Assembly: GCA_037102815.1 (NCBI GenBank)
Contig: BTPP01000002.1
Location: 124,001-188,000, forward strand
Origin: Neurospora intermedia
Taxonomy: Eukaryota; Ascomycota; Sordariomycetes; Sordariales; Sordariaceae
Length of the DNA: 64,000 nucleotides
Direction of reading: 5' to 3'
The translations under genes were made by a program, and so were the position numbers. This document shows positions 32,555 to 43,352 of the stretch, piece after piece (position 1 is the first letter of the stretch; each line of letters starts with the position of its first letter). Below the pieces are notes generated by a model. The model saw only the letters and a list, made by a program, of their open reading frames with translations. It ran no database searches and was not told the DNA's origin.

Positions 32555-33642
32555 ATGTGGACAATCGTTGCCCGCTTTGTCGAGGCCGCCGCCTCCGTCT
32601 CCCACTACGCCCGTGATGAGCCCTGCGCGACCGGCCTTCACATGATCGTCGCCCGCGGCAGCACTGAAGATCCCGGTCTCGGGCGGATTGGCGTTGTCGC
32701 CCGGAACGTCTCCCTGCTCATTCCCGGATCGACCATTTCAGCCATCGACTATCCCGCCACTTTGGAAAACTACACCACCTCGGAGGAGAAGGGAGCCATG
32801 GGCTTTGAGAAGATGCTCATTGCGTACCATGAGAAGTGCCCGGACACCAAGGTGGCCCTGTTGGGCTACTCCCAGGGCGCGCATGCCATGATGGACTCGG
32901 TTTGTGGCGGAATCCCTGGAGAGGGCTCGGATTATCAGGCCAACAAGGGATACCTGGAGGTGTTCAACGAGTCGGGTATGTGTTTTTTCGCCCACTTTCC
33001 TTCTCATCCATCATCTCTGGGGTCAACAACTGGGGACTTGCAAACCTGGTCCGAACATGACACATGAAGCTGACATGAGACATTGAACAACAGTCGTTGC
33101 GGCCGTCGCCTACGGTGACCCCAGCCACACAGCGGGCGCTCCCTGGAACCTTGGCACCAGCACAAAGACTGGCGTAAGTCCCGTCTCTCCCTTTGTTCAG
33201 CCCCTCCATTTCCCTGATTCACTGTATTGACACCGATACCCAGATCTTCCCCCGCAACAACACTGCCTCATGCCTGCCCTTCGCTTCGCACATCGCCTCT
33301 TGGTGCGACACGGGCGACATTTACTGCGATTCTGGCTCGTCCCTCACCGTGCACGGCAGTTACTTTGCCAACTACACCATGGATAGTGTCAAGTGGATCG
33401 TTGAGAAGTACAAGGCCTCGGGTGGTAGCTCGACCTCCACTGATTCTACTCCCTCGTCCACGTCGACTGGTGTTGCTGTCCCCACTGGATCTGGAACGGC
33501 CACTGGAGGCGCGGCTGCCAGCGCTTCTGCTTCGGGCAAGCCTGCTGAGGGTGCTGCGGTTAGCGTGAGGGGATCAGGTGTGATGGTTCTGGCTGGTGTT
33601 GTTGGTGCTGTCGGTACCTCTATGGGTCTTGGTCTCTTTTAG
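32555..33642 (+). CDS. Cutinase/acetylxylan esterase family (CE5) protein with probable GPI-anchor tail
   Basis: Three exons, 32555-32975, 33094-33173 and 33244-33642, give 299 residues; introns of 118 and 70 nt (GTATGT...CAG, GTAAGT...CAG). The CE5 fold is clear: HMIVARGSTEDPG, the nucleophile elbow LLGYSQGAH, YGDPSHTAGAPWNLGT, then the catalytic Asp in CDTGDIYC and His in LTVHGSYF. It should hydrolyse ester bonds in plant polysaccharides or cutin. After the domain comes a Ser/Thr/Ala-rich stalk and a hydrophobic end (VMVLAGVVGAVGTSMGLGLF), as in GPI-anchored wall proteins. Oddly, the first 18 residues (MWTIVARFVEAAASVSHY) are a poor signal peptide; an unrecognised upstream exon is possible. 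It is convergent with a second CE5 gene at 34908-35679. Confidence 0.85.
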
Positions 33643-34006
33643 AGCTGAGTGGATGAGTTCAGGTGAGAAAGGCGACTGGAGTGAAGGAGTTCAGATATAA
33701 AAATGGATTGGATACCTCTACGAGTAATGATCGGACGGGGGCACAGGATATATGCCTTTAATTTCTAGTAAAAATTCCAGTTCATGAACACCATTAACGG
33801 GAATCTAGGGGAGCATCTTACAGTTGATATATCTTAATCGTTGTATAACGCCCCCAACCGTTGGCCAACGCCTTTAACCGTTGAAATATCTTAAGCGTTG
33901 AAAATTCCTAACCATTAGGCTGGGAGCGGACGCTAAGTTCTCGGGCCGCCTAAATAAGCTTAAAACTTCCATTTCAAGAAGGCACGATGGATGGAAAAAA
34001 GGAAGG

Positions 34007-34083
34007 TGGAGGAGGAGGAGGAGGAGGAGGAGGAGGAGAAGAAGAAAGAGAAGGAGAGAGAAGGAGAGAGAAGGAGAGAGAAG
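34007..34083 (+). repeat. (GGA)n / (GGAGAGAAG)n simple repeat
   Basis: A run of about ten GGA units passes into repeated GGAGAGAAG units. Confidence 0.8.
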
Positions 34084-34369
34084 CGGGGTTGATGAAGTGA
34101 AAAAGATGAACTGTCTGGCGTTTTCTAATTCTCCTCTCACAACTATTACTACCTCACTCAACACCTCGTCACGATTGCCATCGCTATCTCCATCACCATT
34201 ACCATCACCATTGCCATCGCCATCGCTATCGCTATCGAGGTAAATTCAATGACCCTCACTTCGATTCCTCTACTAACATCGTCATTTGCATTATAGATTC
34301 AATTGCCCTAGCGACAATAACAGCGACAACGACAGCGACAACAACAGCGACAACGGTAGCCGAGATACA

Positions 34370-34411
34370 AGTGGTGGTGGTAGTGGTGGTGGTGGTGGTG
34401 GTGGTGGTGGT
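34370..34411 (+). repeat. (GGT)n microsatellite
   Basis: About fourteen GGT-type triplets with a few interruptions, inside the candidate inverted-repeat element. Confidence 0.8.
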
Positions 34412-34907
34412 TTTGGACTTGGGTGGGCGACGGGAAAAGGAAGGAAGGAGCAGATAGTTGTAGATACCAAAAAAATAGGAAAGAGTAGACCACATACATT
34501 AGTTCCCGGCCTCCCGCCTGCACCTAACTGCTTTGCTGGGTTTCAACGGTTGGCTTTTTTCAACGGTTGGTTTTTTTTCAACGGTTAAAATTATATAGGG
34601 ATCGTTAACTGGGCACGCGTTGTATATGAACAACCGTTGAATCCTCCTCGTATATCCCGTTAATGACACCTCATTCCCAACAGGTCGAACTGATCTTGGA
34701 TTCAAATCAAGTTTGGTTAGACAAAATACATAGGTAGGAGGTAGTCCGTCTTTAGGGCATGGACCCTGCATCCATGTCTCCCGTATTTGGGGGCCATGCA
34801 TCAAGCATGCTGTCCAACCCCAAAAGCCGTAAGCACGAGCCTCAGCCACATCATGTGCATGCCGCTATCTCTCAACACATGTGCAGGATCTGGAACCCAA
34901 CCTCAAC

Positions 34908-35679
34908 TCAAGCGGCATCCACCAACTTCTTCACAAACGCCAACGCCTGCTGTCCATACTTGTTGACATACTGCTGATGCGAGTTCGCATCATTCCCATT
35001 GCAGCAATAAGGATCGGTCGAGTCGCAATAGCTCTGGATGATCGACGGACTCGCAGGGGAGCACTGAAATCCGCTCGGGCGGGCCGCAAACTGTTACCAG
35101 CATCACTGTCAGCATCTTCACTTCTCTTCCGTCTCACATTACTTCCCCTCCACGTTAATCAGAATTGCATCGACTTACCCCCTTCGCCCTACACGTCCCA
35201 ACATTATACGGCAACCCCACCACATTATGCGGATCCCCCATAAAGATCGCCGCCTTCACAGCCCTAAGCGCATTCCCCGTCAACGTCGCCCCGGCCCCTC
35301 CACACAGCGCATTATCCATGATCTGTCCTCCTTGACTATACCCGACCAGCACGATCTTGGTATCCGGGCACCTGCTGTTCAAGTTGGTCACGGCTCTCAC
35401 CACCGCCGCGGTCCCCTGCGAGGCGCTGTTATCATAGGACACGCCCCCGCACGAGGATTGTCCGCCGCAGGCGGGGTACACGATGGCTTCCTTGGTGGAG
35501 CCGGGATAGGCGGCGGCGATGCTGTTGACGAGGCCGGCGGAGGTGCCGTAGCCTGCCGGGGCGGTGGTCTCGCGGGCGCCGAAGATGTGGACTTTGGGAC
35601 AGGATTGACGGTCTTGGAGAGGGCTGGCGGAGGCAAGGATGGGGATTTGAAGGAGGGCGAAGGTGGTGGTGAGCTTCAT
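34908..35679 (-). CDS. Secreted acetylxylan esterase/cutinase (CE5)
   Basis: Two exons, 35679-35179 and 35090-34908 on the minus strand, give 227 residues; the 88-nt intron has GTAAGT and ACAG. MKLTTTFALLQIPILASASP is a signal peptide, followed directly by the CE5 opening QSCPKVHIFGARETT. The nucleophile is in VLVGYSQGGQ, with paired cysteines around it (CPDTK, NALCGG). After the intron come the catalytic Asp in YCDSTDPYC and His in DANSHQQY. There is no cellulose-binding module and no GPI tail, so it is a compact secreted enzyme that removes acetyl groups from xylan or cleaves similar esters. Its 3' end faces the other CE5 gene, about 1.3 kb away; the two differ enough that this is not a recent duplication. 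Confidence 0.92.
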
Positions 35680-37355
35680 TGTGAGAGGAGGGATGGTGGA
35701 CTGATGAGAACTGTGAGTTTGTGACTTGTATAATGCGGAGATGGATATTTGGCTTGGAAAACAAAAGGGGGACGACATTGAAGAACAGAAGGGACATTTT
35801 ATGTGTTGGATGTTTATGAGTCGAGACGAGTGTCGGTATAACGGAATATAGAACGGAGAGATGGAAGTTTCGGCGGGAAATCTATCTCCATCAATGATTT
35901 CACGGCTAATCACCCTTGGATTCAACGTGGATTCGTGTTTCTGTTTCAAGTCCATGTCACTCGTCCGATCCATGGTAGATCTGCACCGGAAGTGGTGATT
36001 CCTTGCACGGAACAGCATCGAAGTGCCGAGATATAGATTGCTTTGTGGGGAAAGCACTTCCGTTGTGGCTAAATGCGCTTCCCCATGGGGAAGTACGATC
36101 TTGTCATTTATCCTAAATCTGGCTGAATGTTCTTACCATGTTTGTTATTCCAGGTCGCTTAATCACAGATGGAAATGATACTGAGCAGGCAACAACGTTG
36201 AATTTACCGGAGGGTAAAGGCATAAGTTTATGGACTGAAGTTTGATGAGAAGTAGCGAAAAAGAGGATCAGATTTCTCATGTTAAGGTGGAAGGGAACAG
36301 CTGCTTTTACAGCCACCTCGATCTCGGTAGAGGGCATGTATAACCCACACCAAGCGGTCGCAGTCCCCATGACCCTTCCCTTGGCTATTAAGGAAACAGC
36401 AAGGACCAAATTCTCGCTAAATTATCTTGCAGGCTTTTTTCTTTTCTTTTTTTTTTTTTCTTTTCTCGTATGAGACCTTCCACTTATCTCGATCTTCCTT
36501 GAAAAGCTCCTCTGTATGGTTCGATTTCAGATGCAAGGTAGGTAGATATGCTTTGCACTTCAGGGTTCATGAGCCAGGACATAACATAGAGGTAGGTACC
36601 TCTACCTTACCTACCTAGTCTTCTTCTTTTTGTTGACCTTGTTCGACGCGCTAACAGGCAATGACTGCGATGACTTGACCTGGTTCGTAGCAGGCGCTGG
36701 AACCGCTAGGTCCGGTCTTCTCAGATTAGGTACCTCTACTTCGAGTCATGCTGATTCGGCCGTTGATAACACGGACGAGGCGTTCGTGGCGCGGTAAAGT
36801 TCCTACCTCTAGGCTTTAGTCGGGGTTCGACTGCTCGAGAGGCACTGCCTTGAAAGACTCGGACTTGCAGACGAAAAGACGCTCGCCCAACGCGCGACAT
36901 CTGGTTCTGGATGAACTGTTAGATCAGACTAAAGATTTCAAGAAGATCTAAGATGGGCTGGCGTGGACAGAGCAGATGTCAGGGGGATATCTATCGTGGA
37001 AATCGCACGGGAGTGAGATGATAGGTTCCCTACAGAAATGTGTCCGGAAATCATGTGTCAGGAAGCGAGTTGAGGAAATATTTCCAGATGGGGATGCTAA
37101 TCGCTTTGCCCTTGCCCTTGCCCTTTGTTGTTGGCTGAGTGGAAGGTGCATTGGTGGCATGAGCTGTGGTCGGGTATGATCTGAGGCGATTCTTCATCTT
37201 CTTGCGTTTTTCATCCTTGGACTTCTTCTTTCCAATTACCTCCCTGCTCCGTTGAATCCTCCACCTACCTGTGTGCCCTGCTGTGACGACTTGGCATATT
37301 TGGCCGCCTCACCAGCACCATCTCGCTCGCACTAGAACTTCGGGGTTGTGCCTCC
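35680..37355. other. Intergenic region upstream of the CE5 gene
   Basis: About 1.7 kb with no convincing gene. It has a poly-T stretch (about 36435-36462), members of the dispersed GAGGTAGGTACCTCTACC motif family (36589-36618 and 36728-36740) and nothing else recognisable. Frames open upstream of the CE5 start continue it but lack protein character. Confidence 0.45.
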
Positions 37356-37688
37356 ATGCATGCACCCCCCAAGCTCCAAGGTTCGGTCGCCGCAACATGC
37401 GCCCCAACCATCACCAAACCCGAAGAAATGAGCTTTGCGTTGCTGGAACAACGGCAACAGCTGACTTCAAGGCACAGCCAGCAAAAGGTTGACCAAGAGT
37501 CCATTTTGCAGCAGAAAAGTCTGCAAAATCAAATGCAGCAATACAAGAAACCGGATTCTACGCTCGACCGTCATGAACGAAGAAAGCTGTGTGAGCTGGC
37601 AACGTCTGCCATTTCCCGGACTCCCTTTGAGCTCCAGTCCAACTCGAAAGCGCGGACAATCGGCGGGGTCCAGGCAGCACTCTCATAA
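37356..37688 (+). CDS. Possible small Gln-rich protein, unrecognised
   Basis: An open frame of 110 residues starting with an ATG. Its middle (LLEQRQQLTSRHSQQK, then QQKSLQNQMQQYKK) is Gln-rich and could form a coiled coil; the ends have no recognised domain. There is no signal peptide or membrane span. It could be a real small gene, a fragment of a larger decayed gene or chance. No family was recognised. Confidence 0.28.
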   Translation: MHAPPKLQGSVAATCAPTITKPEEMSFALLEQRQQLTSRHSQQKVDQESILQQKSLQNQMQQYKKPDSTLDRHERRKLCELATSAISRTPFELQSNSKARTIGGVQAALS

Positions 37689-37969
37689 CGCAATGGCTCG
37701 CCCTACAATAGAAAGGCATTGCCGAATTCGTCCACTTTTAGCTCCAACCCATGAGATCGAGGCATGAGCCTGAGTGACTTTCACTATCACTGGGCGGAGG
37801 GAGCACCAACATGAGCACTCACGAACAAAAACGTACAGGTCTGGTTCCCCATTTTCGACGCTCAGCAGATTGTCGTCATGGGATCACTGCACATATTGAA
37901 GTTGAATTATTTTCATTTTTTGAAGTTAAAAGCCCGCGCGCTAACACACACCAGACACTCGACTACCTG

Positions 37970-38968
37970 CTATGAAAGCAGGTGTTGCAACTCAACCCAC
38001 GTCTCCCTTTTCCTCGTCCGGCTGATGCAGTAAAGCCGCATTTCGCTACAAGTATCCAGGATCCTTCGAGCCAGCTCCTCCTTTACCTCGGTCATGGTAT
38101 GGTCCCTCATCGACGTGGCACTTGCTGGGACGTATACGTCGCCAATCAACACAGCCTTTACGTTTGTGTTGTCGTCTGATGGGAACCATCTCACACCCAT
38201 CCTTGCCTCAAGACACTTGGCTGTGAGGATGTCCTGGTAAAGGGTAGGTGACCGAAGTTGTGAGACTTCTGGCCTGGGCGGCGACTGCGGAGTGGAGATA
38301 TGTGTTGCGCTGGCCAGGGGCATTGGAGTGTCGACCGGCTTGTCTTTGCCGTCGGGGTTGCTTGCGTCTGTCCGGGCCCGCTTGGTGCCGCGGAACGAGC
38401 TTGAGCCCTCACCTGAGCCTTCGTTCCCCCAAGGCAAGCGGAAGCTTATCTTGTTGCGGGTGGACGACATGGGCTGTGGGCTTGTCTCAGTAACTGCAGC
38501 CTCAATCTGCTTGAAGTTCTGAGTTCCACTTGTTTTGTGCGGGGATGGTGGTGTTGAGGTGCTGATGCTCTCCTCCAGTGGTCGCTTTTGTGATCGCGGG
38601 TTGCGATCCTCTTCCTCTTTTTGTCTCCGGTTCAGGTAACAGGCCCAACGCTGGTCTGGATTTGGGCACAGCTCCTCGCAAAAAGCCCGGAGCGGTTCCG
38701 CTGGGCTTCCTCGGCCATGTGGGAAGAACTTCTTCCATAGTGCTGTTGTGATATGACACTCCATGGCACCCTGAGAGATTGGTGTTCTCACTCCTGAATC
38801 CTCGTATAGTGTTTTGAGAGCGACTTGTTGCGCCTCCTGGGTCGTTTCCAGAAACTTGCGAGGATTTTTGAGCTCAGGCTCAACCCGATAGAGTCCCTCC
38901 TTCACCGCGCCGTCAAGCATGTCAGTGACGCGCTTTAAAGCAGGCTTCTGGTTGTCTTGGTGGTTCAT
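37970..38968 (-). CDS. Hypothetical protein, unrecognised
   Basis: A single exon of 332 residues from the ATG at 38968. No family was recognised. The N-terminal third (about 1-115) has helical character with LDGAVKEGLYRVEPELKNPRKFLETT and a small CEELCPNPDQRWACYL cysteine cluster. The middle (about 120-240) is disordered, Ser/Pro-rich and basic, with nuclear-localisation-like RGTKRARTD and NRRQKEEED. The C-terminal 90 residues look folded (LYQDILTAKCLEARMGVRWF, VKAVLIGDVYVPASA, MTEVKEELARRILD). No signal peptide or membrane span. Codon use and length make it a real gene; it may be restricted to close relatives and could be nuclear. Confidence 0.68.
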   Translation of the reverse strand: MNHQDNQKPALKRVTDMLDGAVKEGLYRVEPELKNPRKFLETTQEAQQVALKTLYEDSGVRTPISQGAMECHITTALWKKFFPHGRGSPAEPLRAFCEELCPNPDQRWACYLNRRQKEEEDRNPRSQKRPLEESISTSTPPSPHKTSGTQNFKQIEAAVTETSPQPMSSTRNKISFRLPWGNEGSGEGSSSFRGTKRARTDASNPDGKDKPVDTPMPLASATHISTPQSPPRPEVSQLRSPTLYQDILTAKCLEARMGVRWFPSDDNTNVKAVLIGDVYVPASATSMRDHTMTEVKEELARRILDTCSEMRLYCISRTRKRETWVELQHLLS

Positions 38969-39928
38969 CTTGGGGATGGATATATCTGTAGCAGTGTCAG
39001 TTTCGGCATGATGTCTGCCCCTGGTGAACGATGTACTTACAATGTATATTTTAAGTCGTCTGAGAAGTGGCTACAAGCAAGGAAGCGTTGACTGTATTGC
39101 TAGAGGCTTTGCTAGGGTAATGATGGGCGTAGACTGTAGCTCTCGTGAAAATGAGGAAAAATTAGTTATTGGAAGGAAACAATTTATAGAGGGTTACGGG
39201 AAGATCTGAACCCCGCTACTTCTGATGCCTCTCAGACAAGTGAAGTGAATGTGGTCTCTTGTACAAACGGAAGAGACACCAGTCACTGGCTCCGCTGTTT
39301 GACGGGCCTGCTAGAGTCGATCGGTCCGGCAAGATGCCCGGTCGGACGACGTCCAGCCAACGGCACTGTCCACTTCCATCACTGGGTGCCTGCCAATTCA
39401 CGCCAGGCGGAGCCTCATAAGATCGAATGAAACAGTAACCTGTTATATCTATGGGCTTCCATAAGTCTTCCATTGCCAAGCAAGAAGTCAAGTGGAAGGA
39501 ACGGTGTAGCGCTTAGGCAACTTGATAAGGGTTTGTCCACCTGGATGAGAGAAGTGGCTGGTTTTATAGAGATGGCGTAGGCACAGTTTGACTCATTTTC
39601 CGAGAGAGGCACTTTTGGGATACCTAGGTAGCAAATGTACCTCTCCCTCTACATTTTAAGCTTATCCTATGTCACTGTTATGGGAACCTATAGGTAGGTA
39701 GAGGTAGGTAGAGGTACCTACCTACCTGTGGCGAAAACCACCTCCACCCAATACATCTCGTTTAGTCACACGCAGGCAGAGGAAAACAACAAGTTCACAG
39801 ACATGTTGAGTCAACTAGAGGTAGAGTACCTCACTCGCCCACTGAGTAACCCACAAACACAGCAATAATGTACAATCATTCCTTCCCATAAGTGAGTCCT
39901 TAGGACTCAGACCCCAGTCACCTACCCC
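38969..39928. other. Intergenic region with dispersed AGGTAGGTACCT motif cluster
   Basis: About 960 bp without a gene. The densest copy of the dispersed motif family in the window lies at 39687-39728, TAGGTAGGTAGAGGTAGG-type units running into GTACCTACCTACCT, which can fold on itself. Confidence 0.5.
39687..39728. repeat. AGGTAGGTAGAGGTACCTACCT near-palindromic cluster
   Basis: Tandem AGGTAGGT/AGAGGTAGGT units followed by GTACCTACCTACCT form an imperfect inverted repeat centred on GGTACC. Related copies lie at 22755, 22801, 26901, 28221, 36589, 36728, 41283, 41553 and 57828. Confidence 0.6.
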
Positions 39929-40933
39929 TTAGGCCTTGCCAGTCTGAGCACCAGCAGCAGCACCCTCAATCAACGAAAGCAAACCATCAACCAGCGTCCT
40001 GCAGATGGTTCCAGGACCGCAACCCGCAGCGACACCACCACCAGCCGCACCACCAGCCGCATCACCGGCTCCCGCAGCCGGAGCGGCCGGGGCAGCTGGC
40101 GTTGCGACATCCTTGTTATCACCTGCCGCCGGGGCGGCAGGCGTAGCAGCGGCGGTTCCATCGGGCACGAAAAGCGCGTACTCGCCCACCAAATCCGGCA
40201 CCTTGGTCGCCACCTCATTCTCATCCGCTTCAAACTCGGTCTCGCCCACACCATCGCCAATCACGAAGCTGTTGGTCTCCTTGCAGAGCTTGCCGAGCTT
40301 CGCTTGGCTGATGTCGACGGTGGAGTTAGCGTTGCGGATGAAATCGATTTTGGAGAGGGTGAGGCCCTTGGAGGCACCGCCGCCTATCTCGACCTTGTAG
40401 GAGACGGGCTCGAGGGCTTTGAAACCGGGAGGAGCGGCGGCGGGGGTCTTGTTCTCTGTTACGCGGAGTTGGCGGGCGTCGGGGTTTTTGAACTCTACTT
40501 CGAAGGCGCCGACGGTCTGTGTTATTGGTGGTGGTTAGCTGGACACCACTCACTGGGATTCATGTTGTGTGCAACTGTATGACACAGGTAGGGCTGAGTG
40601 AAGTGGGAGAGGTGAGGAAAAACTTACGCCAGCGGGGAATTGAGTGTCGGTTTTGACGTCACCACCGCCGAGTTTGATGACGGTGTTAAACTTGCCGGCT
40701 TGCTCGACTTCGTTTTCGTCCTCCTCTTCACCTTTCTTATCTCCGGTGCCGGCACCGGCGGTAGCAGTGGCTTGAGCCGCGGTCGTGGTAGTAGCCGAGG
40801 CAACACCGGAAGCAGTTGCAGATGCCACGGCAGTGGAGGAAGCAGCAGCTTCCACGGCTTCCCTCTTGGGATGGGGGAGAGCCGCGACGGACAGAACCTG
40901 GAGGGCCAGGATGAGGCTAGCTTGGAACTTCAT
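39929..40933 (-). CDS. Secreted low-complexity protein, unrecognised
   Basis: Two exons, 40933-40628 and 40516-39929 on the minus strand, give 297 residues; the 111-nt intron has GTAAGT and ACAG. MKFQASLILALQVLSVAALP is a signal peptide and PHPKREA carries a Kex2-type KR site just after it. Residues 25-80 are Ala/Thr/Ser-rich, then an acidic run (KKGEEEDENEVE). The centre looks folded: KFNTVIKLGGGDVKTDTQFP, GAFEVEFKNPDARQLRV, SKGLTLSKIDFIRNANSTVD. An Ala/Pro/Gly-rich stalk (about 235-280) precedes a final CGPGTICRTLVDGLLSLIEG with two cysteines. No domain was recognised. It is probably secreted or wall-associated. Confidence 0.7.
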
Positions 40934-43352
40934 TCTGAATGATTGGGTTGCTGTTTGTTTTGTTTTGTTTGTGGCTTGTGAGTGGGTGAATGGGATATAT
41001 CCAGCGAGTGGTCTCGAAACTTGATCAAAAGTTTACAAATGATGATATCGGAGAATGAATGTCGGGGCCAGCCACCGAAGAAAAGAACAAATAGCAAGTT
41101 GAAGCGAAAGAAGCCGGTGAAGAAGATGATGATGATGTCTGTGATGAGCAGTGGTAAACAGATCGTCTCAAGCAGATCTGGATCGTCGTATATATACATG
41201 TTTCTCTTCACTCGATCGCCAAGTAGATCTAGCATCGCTTGGCCGACACGATCCAGAACTCTGTCCATCATCCCATCAACGTCTTAGAGGTAGGTAACCA
41301 TCTTCACCATTTCGTGGTTGTTTCCAAACCATACTGACACCCGCCAAGATAAAGTCCAGCCCTTACCGAGTAAGAAGTCTGTGCACACCATGTAGGTCTT
41401 TTTGTGTGAATGAATTGGTTGGGTGTAGTGGTGATGGGGCTGTCGTTATGATATTGTCGCAGGTGTGCTAGGTAGGGTAGTAGTAGTAGTAGTAGTAGTA
41501 GTAGTAAGTAGTACTCTCTATTTCAATCTGAATGAAACGGATATACGAGATCCCTAGGTATAGGTAGAGGTATGGTGGAAATCGAGTACTATGTCGTGCG
41601 TGCTCGTGTTCTGGTAGTTGTGGATCCCAGAAGAAGGTAAGGTAACTTCCAACCGAGTCTGGATCTGATTGAGGAAGTAGATCCGGAGAGTTGGGCCGAA
41701 TCTGTCGAGGTCAAACCGAGGAAGAGAGGAAGTTGTTTGATGTCAAAAGTGGAGCTGGTAGGGGCTGCCAAGAAAAGGGGTTTGTTTACTTGTGTCAGTG
41801 CGCATGTGCATGGCTGCAAAGACTGCGACGGGGGAGTGCCTGGTTGGGATGCGGCTAGACTTGCACGGAACGAGGTAACCTAGACTGACACGTGTGGTGA
41901 TTCACTTGGCAGTTTGGGGTTATTTTCGGGCGGCTATGCTGAGAGTCTTGATACGTGCTGGAATTGGATGAACCAGAGTTCGACTTCGGCCACATCGTCG
42001 TCGGAACATGTGTACCAAATGACCGGGTTCCCCGGTTCCCGTCGGGTTAGGTGAAGTAGGTGATCATTGAATCGGGTTGTTGTCTTTGAGGTGCCGAATT
42101 TCCCATGAGACATGTTCTCTGGATGCACTTGCTAACAAGAACAAGATATTCGAAGGAACTGCCAGATTCGAGAAGAGATCAAGACCGAGCCTCTCAATGC
42201 AAGAAGAACCACAAGCATGGAAGGTACCTGTAAAGCATGCTGGCAGCAACCGAATACTCGATGACTATCATTGAACAACGGCGGCACATCTGATCAACAG
42301 AGAGGACGCGTAATCCCTCTACCTCACCAGAGCCTCCCAAGGAAACAGAAACAACGCAGGGGAAGATATGTTGGAAATCTCAAACGATGTCGCATCCGTT
42401 TCTTGTGATGTCAGCAAAAGGGAAAAACACTTATCCTCTTGTATTCCCGTCCCGTCGACATCAGAAAAGGGAAAGTGATTGCGTGCTCTCTTACCAACCT
42501 GCAAGCCGCTACCAAGCTTTTGTCGAAGCTTTTCATCAAAGCTTCATTAGGTTGTTACCTATAGCTGACTCTCGCCTGCCATAGCAGCATAGCACTGTTG
42601 ACAGCCGGGGTAACGTTAACCGAGCGCTACGATAGCGGCTCATCACAGGGACCACACCCCCGCAAAACGACAGGGGCTTGTTACGCCTTCGTTTCCAACC
42701 CAGTTCCCTTTTCCAAGTCTTGACCTTGCAGAAACACCATCTCATTAACCGATGGGAATCTTGGCGGTTTTCAGAAATCCCATTCTTGGCGGGTCGCGCC
42801 ATGGCCGATATTTGTTACAGAAGGTTCTGTCGTACCAAATCAACGAGAGAATCGATGGACGCCACAACCACGCTGGGAACACGGAGAAACATGTCGATGG
42901 CGGTTAGGGCACGTGCTGTGTCCGTGATAGGGGCGCGGTCACTTGGCGCTGGTGTCCGTGCAGTATGCCAGTGAACCAACAGCGCCCCTGGATTACGGCT
43001 GTGCTATAGCAGGTTGATATCATCTCCTGAGAGTCGCTTGGCTTGAAAGAGAACCCATTGTTCTCTGTTTCTCTTACGTTTTTGCTTCCCTTTTTCACTT
43101 TTCGTTCCCTTCGCCTTTCCTTCACCTTCATTCTCTTCATACTCACTAGAGGAGTGCAGCAGGTCTGCGATTGTTGTTTGTTGTGTTTGTTCCAGGTTGT
43201 TTTACCTTCCTCTCTTCGTCCATCAATGCTGTAATTCTCCCGTTTCGTTTCACTTACTTCGTTTCCTTGCGTCTTTGTCTCTCCTTTCGAGTCCACAATC
43301 AACATCAAATCGGCCGGCCGATTCCACTGGACACCTGGAGAATCATATCACA
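40934..43352. other. Gene-free stretch of about 2.4 kb
   Basis: Divergent promoters of the secreted protein and the repeat-bearing membrane protein. It contains a (TAG)n microsatellite at about 41477-41508 and two GAGGTAGGT-type motifs (41283, 41553). No frame on either strand looks coding and no RNA gene was seen. The last 170 bases are T/C-rich and are likely the leader of the next gene. Confidence 0.5.
41477..41508 (+). repeat. (TAG)n microsatellite
   Basis: About ten consecutive TAG/AGT triplets. Confidence 0.85.

Larger units (their letters stand above)
33788..34669. mobile_element. Candidate 874-bp inverted-repeat element with ACAC flanks
   Basis: The span 33792-34665 begins CATTAACGGG and ends CCCGTTAATG, with ACAC directly outside both ends (33788-33791 and 34666-34669). 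Behind these termini the two ends stay loosely complementary for about 100 bases and both carry repeated CAACGGTT/AACCGTTG units. The interior holds (GGA)n, (CCATCA)n, (CGACAA)n and (GGT)n tracts and no gene. This fits an old, decayed non-autonomous DNA element, but the similarity of the ends is modest. Confidence 0.4.
33643..34907. other. Intergenic region between two CE5 genes
   Basis: About 1.26 kb between convergent esterase genes, mostly occupied by a candidate inverted-repeat element at 33792-34665 with internal simple repeats. No coding sequence seen. Confidence 0.5.

Noticed and set aside
34007-34411. CRISPR-like array in the simple repeats
   Set aside because: Uniform triplet and nonamer microsatellites without spacers, in a eukaryotic context.
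43197-43352. Upstream extension of the repeat-bearing membrane protein with a hydrophobic, signal-like peptide
   Set aside because: The frame is open but has no ATG before 43353; the T/C-rich sequence looks like an untranslated leader. An unseen spliced exon remains possible.
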